A stretch of 64,000 bases of DNA from Pectinatus haikarae. GTDB taxonomy: Bacteria > Bacillota > Negativicutes > Selenomonadales > Selenomonadaceae. The stretch is from the NCBI RefSeq assembly GCF_030813505.1, contig NZ_JAUSUE010000004.1; one strand, written 5' to 3'. The translations under genes were made by a program, and so were the position numbers. How positions within the stretch are numbered: position 1 is the first letter of the stretch; the number at the start of each line of letters is the position of its first letter. This document shows positions 1-8,350 of this stretch, one piece after another. Below the pieces are notes generated by a model, which was not told the DNA's origin, made no database searches, and saw nothing but the letters and a program-made list of their open reading frames with translations.

Positions 1-1080
1 TCACAAACAGGTGCGCGTGCTGGGATCATACATACGCCGCATGGCAGCTTTGAAACACCTATTTTTATGCCGGTGGGGACGCAGGCTACAGTTAAGACGC
101 TTTCTCCCGAGGAACTTAAGGAAATGGGTGCCGGAATCATTTTAAGCAATACATATCATTTGTTTTTGCGTCCGGGAGCCGATCTTATCCGCGAAGCGGG
201 CGGACTGCACAGCTTTATGCACTGGGACAGGGCCATATTGACTGACAGCGGAGGATTCCAAGTTTTCAGTCTGGGAGATCTGCGTAAAATATCGGAGGAC
301 GGAGTTGCATTCAGATCGCATATTGATGGGTCAAAAAAATTTTTATCTCCGGAAATAGCGACAAAGGTGCAGATGGATCTGGGGTCAGATATTATTATGG
401 CATTTGATGAATGTATTCCTTATCCGGCTGATCATGATTATGCAAAAAAATCAACGGAAAGAACACTGCGTTGGGCAAGACGCTGTAAAGATGCACTCGT
501 CACGGATAATCAGGGATTGTTCGGTATCGTGCAGGGCGGTATATATGAAGACTTGCGCAGAGTGTGCGTTGATGAACTGATAGATATGGATCTGCCCGGT
601 TATGCTATAGGCGGATTGAGTGTGGGTGAACCTAAGAAATTGATGTATGAGGTGCTTGATTATACGGCTTCGGCACTGCCGGCAAATAAACCCCGTTATC
701 TTATGGGGGTCGGCACGCCGGACTGTCTTGTTGAGGGAGTGAAACGCGGTATCGATATGTTTGACTGTGTATTTCCCACTCGTGTGGGACGCAACGGGAC
801 GGCGATGACATGGAATGGCCGGCTCATTATAAAAAATGCCGAATTTGAGCATGATTTTCATCCCATAGATGAAAATTGCAGTTGTTATGCCTGCCGTAAT
901 TATTCGCGGGCATATATCAGACATTTGGTCAGGGTCAATGAAATTTTTGGCATGCGTCTTTTAACGATTCATAATCTGCATTTTCTTATTGATTTTATGC
1001 GAAAAATGAGGCAGGCTATAATAGAAGACAGATTCGGAGAATTTTACAATGAATTTGCCGCCAAATATGTATTAAAGTGA
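1..1080 (+). CDS. tgt: Queuine/preQ1 tRNA-guanine transglycosylase, 5'-truncated by window edge
   Basis: The enzyme exchanges guanine 34 of GUN-anticodon tRNAs for the queuosine precursor preQ1. The reading frame is open from base 1 and shows the family N-terminal motif TPIFMPVGTQ, so the true start lies before the window; 359 residues are visible, nearly the whole protein. The catalytic signature DSGGFQ begins near residue 82, and the nucleophile motif DCVFPTR begins at residue 255. The zinc ligands are C293, C295, C298 and H324 in the order CxCxxC...H. The ATG at 67 is internal. yajC follows about 100 bases downstream, the usual tgt-yajC-sec arrangement. No defect is seen apart from the missing start. 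Confidence 0.97.
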   Translation, partial: SQTGARAGIIHTPHGSFETPIFMPVGTQATVKTLSPEELKEMGAGIILSNTYHLFLRPGADLIREAGGLHSFMHWDRAILTDSGGFQVFSLGDLRKISEDGVAFRSHIDGSKKFLSPEIATKVQMDLGSDIIMAFDECIPYPADHDYAKKSTERTLRWARRCKDALVTDNQGLFGIVQGGIYEDLRRVCVDELIDMDLPGYAIGGLSVGEPKKLMYEVLDYTASALPANKPRYLMGVGTPDCLVEGVKRGIDMFDCVFPTRVGRNGTAMTWNGRLIIKNAEFEHDFHPIDENCSCYACRNYSRAYIRHLVRVNEIFGMRLLTIHNLHFLIDFMRKMRQAIIEDRFGEFYNEFAAKYVLK

Positions 1081-1178
1081 AGGAGTAATTTTTCTTCTTG
1101 TCGAAGTAATTTCTATGAGTTTTTAGACAGCTCTGTACTGCAGACGATGAATAATAATATTTAAGGAGTGTTTTATTA

Positions 1179-1472
1179 ATGGATCTTGAACAGTTGCAGT
1201 CTTTTGCTTTTCCAGTGCTTTTAGTGGTAATTTTTTACTTTCTGCTGTATCGCCCGCAGAAAAAGCAGCAAAAAAAACGTCAAACTATGCTTGAAGCGGT
1301 AAAAGTAGGCAGCCGGGTCATTACCGTTGGCGGTATTTACGGCGAAATAATGGCAATCAATGAAGAACGTGTCCGGCTTAGAATAGCGGATAATGTAGAA
1401 ATTGAAGTTTCACGCAGTGCCATAGGCAGCAGCATCACTCAGGAAAAAAATGAAGCGGCAAATGCAAAATAA
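1179..1472 (+). CDS. yajC: Preprotein translocase accessory subunit YajC
   Basis: This is the small single-span subunit that joins SecD and SecF in the Sec translocase complex. The 97-residue product is the usual length. It has one hydrophobic helix (about residues 9-24), then a positively charged stretch RPQKKQQKKRQ, then the cytoplasmic domain with the conserved GSRVITVGGIYG. The ATG follows a clear AAGGAG site. It lies between tgt and a folate gene, with secD-secF about 2 kb downstream on the same strand. Its 3' end overlaps the next gene by 23 bases. Confidence 0.95.
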   Translation: MDLEQLQSFAFPVLLVVIFYFLLYRPQKKQQKKRQTMLEAVKVGSRVITVGGIYGEIMAINEERVRLRIADNVEIEVSRSAIGSSITQEKNEAANAK

Positions 1473-2040
1473 AAAAGAAGTTCGCCGTAAAAGTCTTATG
1501 CTGCGGCGAAGTCTGTCTCAGTCACAGGTGAAACAAAAAAGTGATGCAATATGTGAGCTTATATTGTCATCAAAAGAATATGAGAATGCATCCTGCGTTA
1601 TGGCTTTTGCATCTATGCCGGATGAAGTACAGACAATGCGGCTTTTGCGGGCAGTGCTGGCAGACGGGAAACAGCTGTGTCTGCCGTATATAGATGATTT
1701 GGCAAAAGGTATAATGCGGGCTGTTTTTATTGCCAGTCTGGAAAATTTGAGTTTGGGCAAGGCGGGAATACTGACAGCCGCGGAAAATGGGCTGTGCTTT
1801 GCAGATCCAGAAAAGATAGATCTGGTAATTGTTCCGGGAGTGGCTTTTGACCAGAATAAATACAGACTGGGAATGGGCGGCGGTTTTTATGACAGATTTC
1901 TGCCGAAAGCTAAAAATGCTGTGAAAATCGGCATATATTTCTCTGTTCAGCAGATCATCAGTGTTCCTGCGGAGAAATATGATTTCCCGCTTGAAATGAT
2001 CATTACAGAAAATGGCCGTGTGGGAGAGTATCAGTACTGA
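1450..2040 (+). CDS. 5-formyltetrahydrofolate cyclo-ligase (MTHFS family)
   Basis: The family converts 5-formyltetrahydrofolate to 5,10-methenyltetrahydrofolate with ATP, salvaging a dead-end folate. The 196-residue product matches the family length. The C-terminal signature GMGGGFYDRFL binds phosphate and folate. The N-terminal region is a basic helix with KKEVRRKSL, as is usual. The start at 1450 is preceded by AGGA and lies inside yajC, giving a 23-base overlap and probable translational coupling; an ATG at 1462 is an alternative. A SpoIIE-type phosphatase follows after 32 bases. Confidence 0.92.
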   Translation: MKRQMQNKKEVRRKSLMLRRSLSQSQVKQKSDAICELILSSKEYENASCVMAFASMPDEVQTMRLLRAVLADGKQLCLPYIDDLAKGIMRAVFIASLENLSLGKAGILTAAENGLCFADPEKIDLVIVPGVAFDQNKYRLGMGGGFYDRFLPKAKNAVKIGIYFSVQQIISVPAEKYDFPLEMIITENGRVGEYQY

Positions 2041-2072
2041 CTATTTAAATTTTTGCAAGGAAGTTCATTATC

Positions 2073-2783
2073 ATGGAAATAAAAGTAGCTGTTGCCAAAA
2101 CTACGCGCTATGCTATGGAATTCTGCGGTGATACATGCGACATAGCGGAAAGACCGCAGGGCGGGCTTTCTCTTATATTGGCTGACGGCCAGGGACACGG
2201 ACTTTCCGCGCACCATACCAGCAGTCTTGTCGTCAATAAGGCAGTTTCATTGATAGGCGACGGGACCCGTGACGGTGCGGTAGCGCGTGCTGTGCATGAT
2301 TATTTATATGCTGTAAAGGATAAAAAAGTTTCCTGTACGCTTACCGTTGTGAGTGCCGATCTCGACACTCAGACGATGGTGATCAGCCGCAATTCCAACT
2401 GTCCGGTAATTATCAAAACCGACGAATACACCTGCGTGTATGATGAAAGTGTTAATCCGATCGGGGTGCATCATCATACAAAACCTGTTATGTATGAAGT
2501 GCCCATGGAAGAAGGCATGGTGATAATTTCCTACACGGACGGAATTCAGTCGGCAGGCAGGAAAACTAACGGAAAAACCGCAGATTTTAAAAAAATATTG
2601 GCTATCGCAGAGCACAGCCGAGCGGAAGACGCAGAATTTATAGCCGACAGTATCATGGCGTATGCTTTGAAGCTTGACGAAAATAAAGCAGGAGACGATA
2701 TGACTGTTGTTGTCATGGGAGTATGCGGAAGTAATGACGCAGCGGTGAAAATCCGTAAAGTCAACGTGAATTTTCCATTGTGA
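2073..2783 (+). CDS. SpoIIE/PP2C-family serine phosphatase
   Basis: The 236-residue protein is a lone PP2C-type (SpoIIE-like) phosphatase domain without a sensor or membrane region. Metal-binding acidic motifs are visible as LADGQGHGLSAHHTS near residue 40, SYTDGIQ in the second half and GDDMTVVVM near the C-terminus. Such proteins usually dephosphorylate an anti-sigma-factor antagonist or a similar phosphoserine protein. No partner kinase or anti-sigma gene is adjacent, so the target is unknown. AAGGAAG precedes the ATG. The next gene begins 12 bases after the stop, so the two are probably co-transcribed. Confidence 0.82.
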   Translation: MEIKVAVAKTTRYAMEFCGDTCDIAERPQGGLSLILADGQGHGLSAHHTSSLVVNKAVSLIGDGTRDGAVARAVHDYLYAVKDKKVSCTLTVVSADLDTQTMVISRNSNCPVIIKTDEYTCVYDESVNPIGVHHHTKPVMYEVPMEEGMVIISYTDGIQSAGRKTNGKTADFKKILAIAEHSRAEDAEFIADSIMAYALKLDENKAGDDMTVVVMGVCGSNDAAVKIRKVNVNFPL

Positions 2784-2794
2784 TAGGAGCTGCT

Positions 2795-3124
2795 ATGAAA
2801 ATTGCTGTTGTCGGTATTTGTGCTTCGGGTAAATCTACATTGGTTGAGGGGCTCAGGGCTGAAGGATATGATGCATATAATATGGCACAGGAACACTCAT
2901 GCGTGCCCGGTTTATGGGCAAAAAAAGGCCCGGATATTCTGATAATGCTGGATGCCGAGCTGCCTGCAGTGAGGAAGCGCCGCCGTGTTTCCTGGACACA
3001 GGAGCGAATAGATGTGCAGCATGCACGTCTGGCTAATGCCAGAGAAAATGCCGACTTTTATCTTTGTACTGATAACTTGACCATTCAGGATGTTTTGGCA
3101 GAGGTATTGAACTTTATCCGATGA
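2795..3124 (+). CDS. Small P-loop NTP-binding protein of unknown role
   Basis: This is a 109-residue protein with an N-terminal Walker A motif, GICASGKST, after a hydrophobic strand (KIAVVG). An ILIMLDAE strand could serve as Walker B, and a basic cluster RKRRRVSW follows. It resembles a minimal nucleotide-kinase fold but is too short for a complete known kinase. A GTG at 2780 overlaps the preceding stop, but the ATG at 2795 has a proper TAGGAG site and was chosen. Close spacing to the phosphatase gene suggests a functional pair. I do not recognise a named family. Confidence 0.7.
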   Translation: MKIAVVGICASGKSTLVEGLRAEGYDAYNMAQEHSCVPGLWAKKGPDILIMLDAELPAVRKRRRVSWTQERIDVQHARLANARENADFYLCTDNLTIQDVLAEVLNFIR

Positions 3125-3216
3125 CCAACCCGCTCTAATACTCCCTGGATAATTTCGGCTACTATTCAGGCGGAGTCAAAACACTGTCTGAATTAAGTCT
3201 TCATTTATACGCTGAA

Positions 3217-3246
3217 TTGACATTGTTTGTCAGATACAGCTATAAT
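3217..3246 (+). promoter_or_regulatory. Sigma-A-type promoter for secD-secF
   Basis: A perfect TTGACA (3217-3222) and a perfect TATAAT (3241-3246) are separated by 18 bases, in the otherwise empty gap before secD. Transcription would begin near 3253, so secDF can be expressed independently of the tgt-yajC group. Confidence 0.7.
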
Positions 3247-3287
3247 GGAAAAAGATTTGCCTGGGTTTATAATGTGATACAGCTTAC

Positions 3288-3313
3288 AGGCGGCATTTTT
3301 GCCGCCGTGTTTT
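3288..3313 (+). terminator. Hairpin plus U-rich tract in the secD leader (terminator or attenuator)
   Basis: GGCGGC (3289-3294) pairs with GCCGCC (3301-3306) around a T-rich loop, followed by GTGTTTTATTT. It lies between the consensus promoter and secD, so it would act either as the end of the upstream operon or as an attenuator. The T tract is imperfect. Confidence 0.45.
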
Positions 3314-3361
3314 ATTTCTTGCCTTTAACGGCAGGGGAATTTATTTTTTGGAGGGATATTT

Positions 3362-4597
3362 TTGAGGCGGGACAGTTTTATTAAACTCGCTGTCGTAGTC
3401 GTTGCTGTTGTAACGGTTTTTATTTTTTTCATAAAACCTTTAGCATATTCGATACGGCAAGGGCTTGATCTGCAGGGCGGTACGCATGTTGTACTTGAAG
3501 GAGTCGATACTCCGCAGGCACAGGTTACTGATGATGCAATGAATCGCGTAGTGAAAATACTGGAAAACAGAGTCAATGCTATGGGACTCACGGAACCGGT
3601 CATTCAGCGCGAAGGACAGCGCCGTATAATAGTTGAGCTGCCGGGGGTCAAGGATCCGGATAAGGCTATTGAGGTTTTGGGAAAGACGGCAATGATGGAA
3701 TTCAAGGATGAAGATGGCAATACAGTACTTACCGGTACAGATTTGAAAGATGCGCGTGAAGAGACAGATCAGCAGGGACAAAATCTTGTTGCTTTGGAAT
3801 TTACCGAAGACGGTGCACAAAAATTTGCCGAGCTCACAGCGGAAAATGTTGGCAGAACGATTTCTATACTGCTGGACGGCAGTGTTTTGACTGCACCAAA
3901 TGTAAAAGAACCCATAACAGGAGGCAAGGCTGTTATAACAGGAAACCGTTCTTTGGAAGAAGCTCATAATCTGGCGCTGCTGCTTCGTTCCGGCGCACTG
4001 CCGGTAAAGGTGCAGATAGTGGAAACACGCACAGTAGGTCCTACTCTCGGACAGGATTCAAAGGATAAGAGTGAATTTGCCTTTACCATAGGTGTCGGTG
4101 CAGTTGTTTTGTTTATGCTTTTATTCTACAGAGTTTCCGGTCTTGTTGCCGATATAAGTCTGATGGCATATGTACTTGTCCTGTTATTTGCTTTGAAAAT
4201 GCTTGATGCGACGCTGACACTGCCCGGAATAGCAGGTATAATATTGTCGGTGGGCATGGCAGTTGATGCTAATGTGCTTATTTTCGAACATTTTAAAGAG
4301 GAAATGAGATTAGGAAAGACTATTCGTTCCTCAATGGATTCAGGATTTAAAAGAGCATTTGTCACAATTCTTGATTCGCATTTGACGACGATATTAGCTT
4401 CTATTGTTCTTTTCTTTTTTGGTACAGGCCCTATTAAAGGATTTGCTATAACTCTCGGTCTCGGTGCTGTGCTGAGTCTGTTCACCGCTACAACGATGAC
4501 CCAGTATCAGTTGAAATGGCTTATTGCATCCGATATAATACATGATCACCGCTTATTGGGATCGTCTTTATTTGAAGAAAAGGCGGTGAAGAAATGA
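3362..4597 (+). CDS. secD: Protein-export membrane protein SecD
   Basis: SecD is the larger proton-driven subunit of the SecDF accessory complex, which pulls pre-proteins outward from SecYEG. The 411-residue product has one N-terminal membrane helix, the signature LDLQGGTHVVLEG near residue 37, a periplasmic P1 region, and five C-terminal helices with the conserved VDANVLIFE near residue 301. The start is a TTG at 3362, set 7 bases after GGAGG. No other in-frame start has a ribosome-binding site. The last codons overlap the secF ATG by 4 bases, so the two are translationally coupled. This product is shorter than proteobacterial SecD, as is normal in Bacillota. Confidence 0.96.
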   Translation: MRRDSFIKLAVVVVAVVTVFIFFIKPLAYSIRQGLDLQGGTHVVLEGVDTPQAQVTDDAMNRVVKILENRVNAMGLTEPVIQREGQRRIIVELPGVKDPDKAIEVLGKTAMMEFKDEDGNTVLTGTDLKDAREETDQQGQNLVALEFTEDGAQKFAELTAENVGRTISILLDGSVLTAPNVKEPITGGKAVITGNRSLEEAHNLALLLRSGALPVKVQIVETRTVGPTLGQDSKDKSEFAFTIGVGAVVLFMLLFYRVSGLVADISLMAYVLVLLFALKMLDATLTLPGIAGIILSVGMAVDANVLIFEHFKEEMRLGKTIRSSMDSGFKRAFVTILDSHLTTILASIVLFFFGTGPIKGFAITLGLGAVLSLFTATTMTQYQLKWLIASDIIHDHRLLGSSLFEEKAVKK

Positions 4598-5517
4598 ATC
4601 GCTTTGATATTGTAGGGCATCGCAGGATATGGTATGCTTTTTCGTCATTGATAATTATTGCCGGACTCATCTGTATGTTTACTAAAGGCTTTAATTTGGG
4701 AATAGATTTTACGGGCGGTACATTGCTTAATCTGGAATTTGAAAAACCTGCCGATATAAATGATATCCGCACTATCATGAATGATTATGTGGCGGGAAAT
4801 ACGCAGATCCAAATGGCAGGCGAGCAAAATGATTCTGTAGAGGCCCAGAATGTCATGATCAGAACGAGAGATCTGTCTCAGCAGGAACGCGAAAATATAC
4901 TCAGCGGATTCAAAGAAAAGCTGGGTGATTACAAAGTACTGCGTGAAGAAAAAGTCGGTGCAACGATTGGCAGTGAATTAATCATGAATGCGGTCTGGGC
5001 AACTGTTATTTCATGGCTGCTGATCATTGCATATATTTCTTACAGATTTGAATTTAAATTCGGCTTAGCGGCAGTAATGGCGCTGATTCATGATACATTA
5101 GTGGTATTGAGTATCTTTTCCCTGACGCAAAAGGAGATAGATTCTTCTTTTATTGCAGCTATATTGACTGTGGTTGGCTATTCGGTAACTGATACGATAG
5201 TCATTTTTGATCGTATACGTGAAAATCTCAAGCTGCATTTTAAACGCGGCGGCGATATAGAGGAACTGGCAAACCGCAGCATCTATCAAACTTTGACGCG
5301 CTCCATCTATACGGTTACGACTGTTTTGGTTACTACGGTCGCCTTGTATATTTTTGGCGGAGCTACAACAAAAGATTTTGCTTTCGCATTGATGGTTGGT
5401 TTTGCTTTCGGTTCTTATTCATCTATTTTCACAGCAACACCTTTATGGATAACGTTCCGTGAATATAGTGAAAAAAGACAGGCCAAAAAACGTGTAAATC
5501 CTCGTACGGAAAAATAA
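4594..5517 (+). CDS. secF: Protein-export membrane protein SecF
   Basis: SecF is the partner of SecD. The 307-residue product has a first helix followed by LGIDFTGGTLLNLEF, a periplasmic domain and five further helices carrying VGYSVTDTIVIFDRIREN near residue 195, the conserved motif of the proton channel. The start codon overlaps the secD stop (ATGA). secD and secF are separate genes here, unlike the fused secDF of Bacillus. No gene follows closely, and a strong terminator lies about 150 bases downstream. Confidence 0.96.
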   Translation: MNRFDIVGHRRIWYAFSSLIIIAGLICMFTKGFNLGIDFTGGTLLNLEFEKPADINDIRTIMNDYVAGNTQIQMAGEQNDSVEAQNVMIRTRDLSQQERENILSGFKEKLGDYKVLREEKVGATIGSELIMNAVWATVISWLLIIAYISYRFEFKFGLAAVMALIHDTLVVLSIFSLTQKEIDSSFIAAILTVVGYSVTDTIVIFDRIRENLKLHFKRGGDIEELANRSIYQTLTRSIYTVTTVLVTTVALYIFGGATTKDFAFALMVGFAFGSYSSIFTATPLWITFREYSEKRQAKKRVNPRTEK

Positions 5518-5669
5518 ATTATTTTTTAGGAAATACTGATTTAATGAGTCTGTCGGCCAAGCACCAAAAGATCCGCATGGGCGCGCAGCGCGAATTAATC
5601 AGGGGTTTCTTTATTCCTGCAATGAGTAATTTTTTCTGATAGTGAAGGAACTTGATCGAATTATGTTAA

Positions 5670-5705
5670 AAACTCCGCAGGTGTAATTGTTCTGCGGAGT
5701 TTTTG
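5670..5705 (+). terminator. Rho-independent terminator after secF
   Basis: AACTCCGCAG (5671-5680) pairs with CTGCGGAGTT (5692-5701) around an 11-base loop and is followed by TTTT. The rest of the gap (5518-5767) holds no supported gene. Confidence 0.85.
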
Positions 5706-5767
5706 GCGCCGTTGATTTTCTGTGAAGGCTGGCTCAGTTGAATTTTAATAATAATTACGGAGTAAAA

Positions 5768-6625
5768 ATGAAACAGCAAAGAATGGCAATTGTCAATGAT
5801 ATTACGGGTTTTGGACGATGTTCGACAACAGTCGAGCTGCCACTGGTTTCTGCAATGAAAATACAGGTATGTCCTCTGCCAACAGCTATTTTATCGGCTC
5901 ATACAGGGTTTAATGATTACTATATGGATGATTATACAGCACATATGCGTCCTTATATAGAGAATTGGCAAAGACTCAATTTGTACTTTGACGGTATTTT
6001 AACAGGCTTTTTGGGGTCGGAAGGGCAAATCGATATTGTTCTGGAATTTATAAAAAAATTTAAAAAACCGGCAATGGACGAAAAAAAAGAAACCCTGCTG
6101 ATCGTTGATCCTGTTATGGGCGACGGTGGAAGATTGTATTCGTCATATACTTATCAATTGTGTCGAAGAATGAAGGAATTGGTCGCTTATGCTGATGTTT
6201 TGACGCCAAATCTGACAGAAGCCTGCAATCTTCTTGATGTTCCTTATCCGCATGGAGGCAGCATCAATAATGAAGACCTTCTTTCCATGTGCGGTAAATT
6301 GGCGGCACTTAGGGAAAATGCAGATAAAAATGCAATGAAGATAATAATTACAGGCATTGAACGCGGAAAAAACATAGGCAACTTTATTTATGAAAATGGC
6401 AGAAGCCGTATGCTGGAGTTTGCAAAAATAGGCAGTGAGCATTCAGGAACGGGAGATGTATTTGTAGCGATAGTTGCCGCATCATTACTTAAGAATGAAA
6501 CAACAAAACAAGCTGTTGCAAAAGCTGCCGAGTTTGTAAGCAAATGCCTGATATTTACGGAAACACAAGGTATCCCGCGCAATGAGGGAATCTGCTTTGA
6601 AGAGTATCTGACAGAGCTGAAATAA
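5768..6625 (+). CDS. Pyridoxamine/pyridoxal kinase (ribokinase superfamily)
   Basis: The 285-residue product is a PfkB/ribokinase-fold vitamer kinase of the PdxK/PdxY type, which phosphorylates pyridoxamine or pyridoxal for PLP salvage. The N-terminus AIVNDITGFGRCS matches the Firmicute pyridoxamine-kinase group. DPVMGDGG lies near residue 118, and the catalytic SGTGDVF motif near residue 232 carries the general-base aspartate. The ATG at 5768 follows CGGAG and is preferred to an in-frame ATG 30 bases upstream without a ribosome site. It sits between a terminator and a radical SAM gene that begins 44 bases later. Confidence 0.88.
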   Translation: MKQQRMAIVNDITGFGRCSTTVELPLVSAMKIQVCPLPTAILSAHTGFNDYYMDDYTAHMRPYIENWQRLNLYFDGILTGFLGSEGQIDIVLEFIKKFKKPAMDEKKETLLIVDPVMGDGGRLYSSYTYQLCRRMKELVAYADVLTPNLTEACNLLDVPYPHGGSINNEDLLSMCGKLAALRENADKNAMKIIITGIERGKNIGNFIYENGRSRMLEFAKIGSEHSGTGDVFVAIVAASLLKNETTKQAVAKAAEFVSKCLIFTETQGIPRNEGICFEEYLTELK

Positions 6626-6669
6626 AATTTATTATAGAACTATAATCAGCATATAGGGGAGATAGGGCA

Positions 6670-7323
6670 ATGATTTTGTATGCGGCTGAAAAAGGGAAAT
6701 TTACAGAATTTGCCGATGCGGTGAAAAGAAAGTCGGGAGAGAAATGCAATATTTATGTCAATATCACGAATAAGTGCAATTGCTCATGTGTATTTTGTCT
6801 CAGAAGTCTGAAAAAGATGCAGGAAGAACATTCCCTTTGGCTCAAAGAAGAACCGACTATAGAAAAAATAAGGCAGGCATTTGCGTCTATAAATAGGGCT
6901 GATGTAAATGAAGTGGTTTTCTGCGGCTTTGGCGAACCGACTATGCGCATGGAGATATTGCTTGACAGCCTGCGCTGTGTGCGCACTATGTGGCCGGAAA
7001 AAAAGATAAGACTTAATACAAATGGGCTGTCATCCCTGTATTATGAAAAAAATACGGCACCTTTGTTCAAAAACCTGCTGGATGTTATTTCAATAAGTTT
7101 GAACGCGTCAAATGCACAGGAATATCACTCTGTCACAAGGACTCAGCTTGGAACCGGGGCGTATGAAGCGATGCTGAATTTCGCGGCAGAATGCATGAGA
7201 TATATACCGGAAGTTGTTATGACTATAGTGGACTCGATAGGCGCCGAAGAGATAGAAGCGTGTAAAAAAATATGCAGGGAAAGAGGACTTAAGCTGCGTA
7301 TCCGTCCATATGAAGCTGATTAA
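6670..7323 (+). CDS. TatD-associated radical SAM protein
   Basis: The 217-residue protein carries the radical SAM cluster motif CNCSCVFC (Cx3Cx2C) within YVNITNKCNCSCVFCLRS near residue 40. It then has FCGFGEPTMR (the SAM-binding GGE-like motif) and LNTNG. Its short length and these motifs match the family found next to tatD nuclease genes in many anaerobes; its substrate is not known. No tatD is adjacent here, so the gene is separated from its usual partner, or tatD lies elsewhere. GGGGAGA precedes the start. It has no CDS overlap with its neighbours. Confidence 0.85.
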   Translation: MILYAAEKGKFTEFADAVKRKSGEKCNIYVNITNKCNCSCVFCLRSLKKMQEEHSLWLKEEPTIEKIRQAFASINRADVNEVVFCGFGEPTMRMEILLDSLRCVRTMWPEKKIRLNTNGLSSLYYEKNTAPLFKNLLDVISISLNASNAQEYHSVTRTQLGTGAYEAMLNFAAECMRYIPEVVMTIVDSIGAEEIEACKKICRERGLKLRIRPYEAD

Positions 7324-7384
7324 AATCTTGTAAAATGTGATGAATTATGCTATACTATGCATACGGACAATGTTATGTTGTCAT

Positions 7385-7466
7385 TTATAGGGGAGTAGCT
7401 GAACGGCCGATGATCGTCATTACGAGCATTTTGCTCCGGTGCGGCCGACGTTATTGTAAGCGAGAC
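7385..7466 (+). ncRNA. yybP-ykoY manganese riboswitch aptamer
   Basis: The leader contains the conserved 5' element AGGGGAGTAGCT (from about 7388), a stem CGGCC/GGCCG, an inner GAGC/GCTC hairpin with ACGAG, and the conserved 3' element AAGCGAGACC ending near 7467. This is the yybP-ykoY aptamer, which binds Mn(II). It stands directly before a TerC/YjbE-family gene, its most common target. The 3' element overlaps the 5' arm of the following terminator, so binding of Mn(II) would prevent termination (an ON switch). Confidence 0.9.
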
Positions 7467-7507
7467 CTTGTTTTATAGAATATTCTTCTGTAAAGCAAGG
7501 TCTTTTT
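7463..7507 (+). terminator. Expression-platform terminator of the manganese riboswitch
   Basis: AGACCTTG (7463-7470) pairs with CAAGGTCT (7496-7503), followed by TTTT. The stem extends inward through A/T pairs and an AGAATATTCT palindrome. The 5' arm shares bases with the aptamer's final element, giving mutually exclusive folds. Confidence 0.85.
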
Positions 7508-7616
7508 GTATATAGATATTTTAACTGTCGGGTCGCAGGCTGCAGTTTATTGCCGGCTATATATAGAAAAATTGAAAAAATTTGTATTAATCCTGAAAAA
7601 AGAAAGGCGTGCTGGC

Positions 7617-8288
7617 TTGGAAGAGTTTTTTTCGTTGGGATGGTTAACCGCGTTAGGAAGTATATTGGTGCTTGACTTGATACTAAGCGGGGATAATGCA
7701 GTGTTGATAGCGCTCGCCTGTAAAAATCTGCCGGTGCATCATCGTTTGAAAGGTATGATCATAGGCTGCGCAGGAGCTGTCATTATTCGTGTGATTTTGA
7801 CTTTATTTGCCACAGAACTTTTATCAGTTGCTTATATTCAATTTATAGGCGGAATAGCATTATTTTATATTGCTTTGAAATTGCTTAAAAATGATGATAG
7901 TGAAAAAAAAATGCATGCGTCTGATAATTTGGCAGGAGCTGTAAAAACCATTATGCTGGCTGATTTTATAATGAGTCTTGATAATGTTTTATCAATGGCA
8001 GGAGTGGCAAATACAGTACCGGATAGCAAATGGAGTCTCATTTTATGCGGTTTGCTCATAAGTCTGCCAATAGTTATCTGCGGTGCACAGCTGTTTTTGG
8101 TGATAATGAAAAAAATCCCCCTTATGGTTTATTTGGGAAGTGCCATCCTCGCATTCACATCTGCGAAAATGATCTTACTGGATAAAGCAGTGGGAAGTGA
8201 GCTATTGTGGCTGAACGGCTGGCTGGAGGCGATTTTTATTATAGCTGTATTTTTATGGGGAGGGTATAAGGCAAAAATTTCCCGTTGA
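7617..8288 (+). CDS. TerC/YjbE-family membrane protein, probable Mn(II) exporter
   Basis: TerC-family proteins are multi-helix membrane proteins, several of which export manganese or load it onto secreted enzymes. The 223-residue product has the family signature LVLDLILSGDNAVLIALA near its N-terminus and its repeat ADFIMSLDNVLSMAG in the second half, each with the metal-coordinating acidic residues in a membrane helix. The chosen start is TTG at 7617 after AAAGG. The open frame extends upstream to 7506, but that region includes the tail of the riboswitch terminator and reads as non-family sequence. The stop overlaps the reading frame upstream of htpX. Riboswitch control supports a role in manganese homeostasis. 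Confidence 0.88.
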   Translation: MEEFFSLGWLTALGSILVLDLILSGDNAVLIALACKNLPVHHRLKGMIIGCAGAVIIRVILTLFATELLSVAYIQFIGGIALFYIALKLLKNDDSEKKMHASDNLAGAVKTIMLADFIMSLDNVLSMAGVANTVPDSKWSLILCGLLISLPIVICGAQLFLVIMKKIPLMVYLGSAILAFTSAKMILLDKAVGSELLWLNGWLEAIFIIAVFLWGGYKAKISR

Positions 8289-8350
8289 ATACGGATCAAA
8301 AAAGTTTTATTGTTTATGAAGATGATATATTTGTAGAGGAGAAGTGGATT

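Noticed and set aside
451..924. 157-codon open frame on the minus strand inside tgt
   Set aside because: It lies wholly opposite a gene with intact catalytic motifs, has no ribosome site and shows no family motif.
2304..2896. Minus-strand open frames opposite the phosphatase and P-loop genes
   Set aside because: They are shadows of well-supported plus-strand genes, with no ribosome sites or recognisable motifs.
3245..3277. Ten-codon open frame ATG-GAA-AAA at the secD promoter as a leader peptide
   Set aside because: Its ATG overlaps the -10 element, so it would not be in the transcript.
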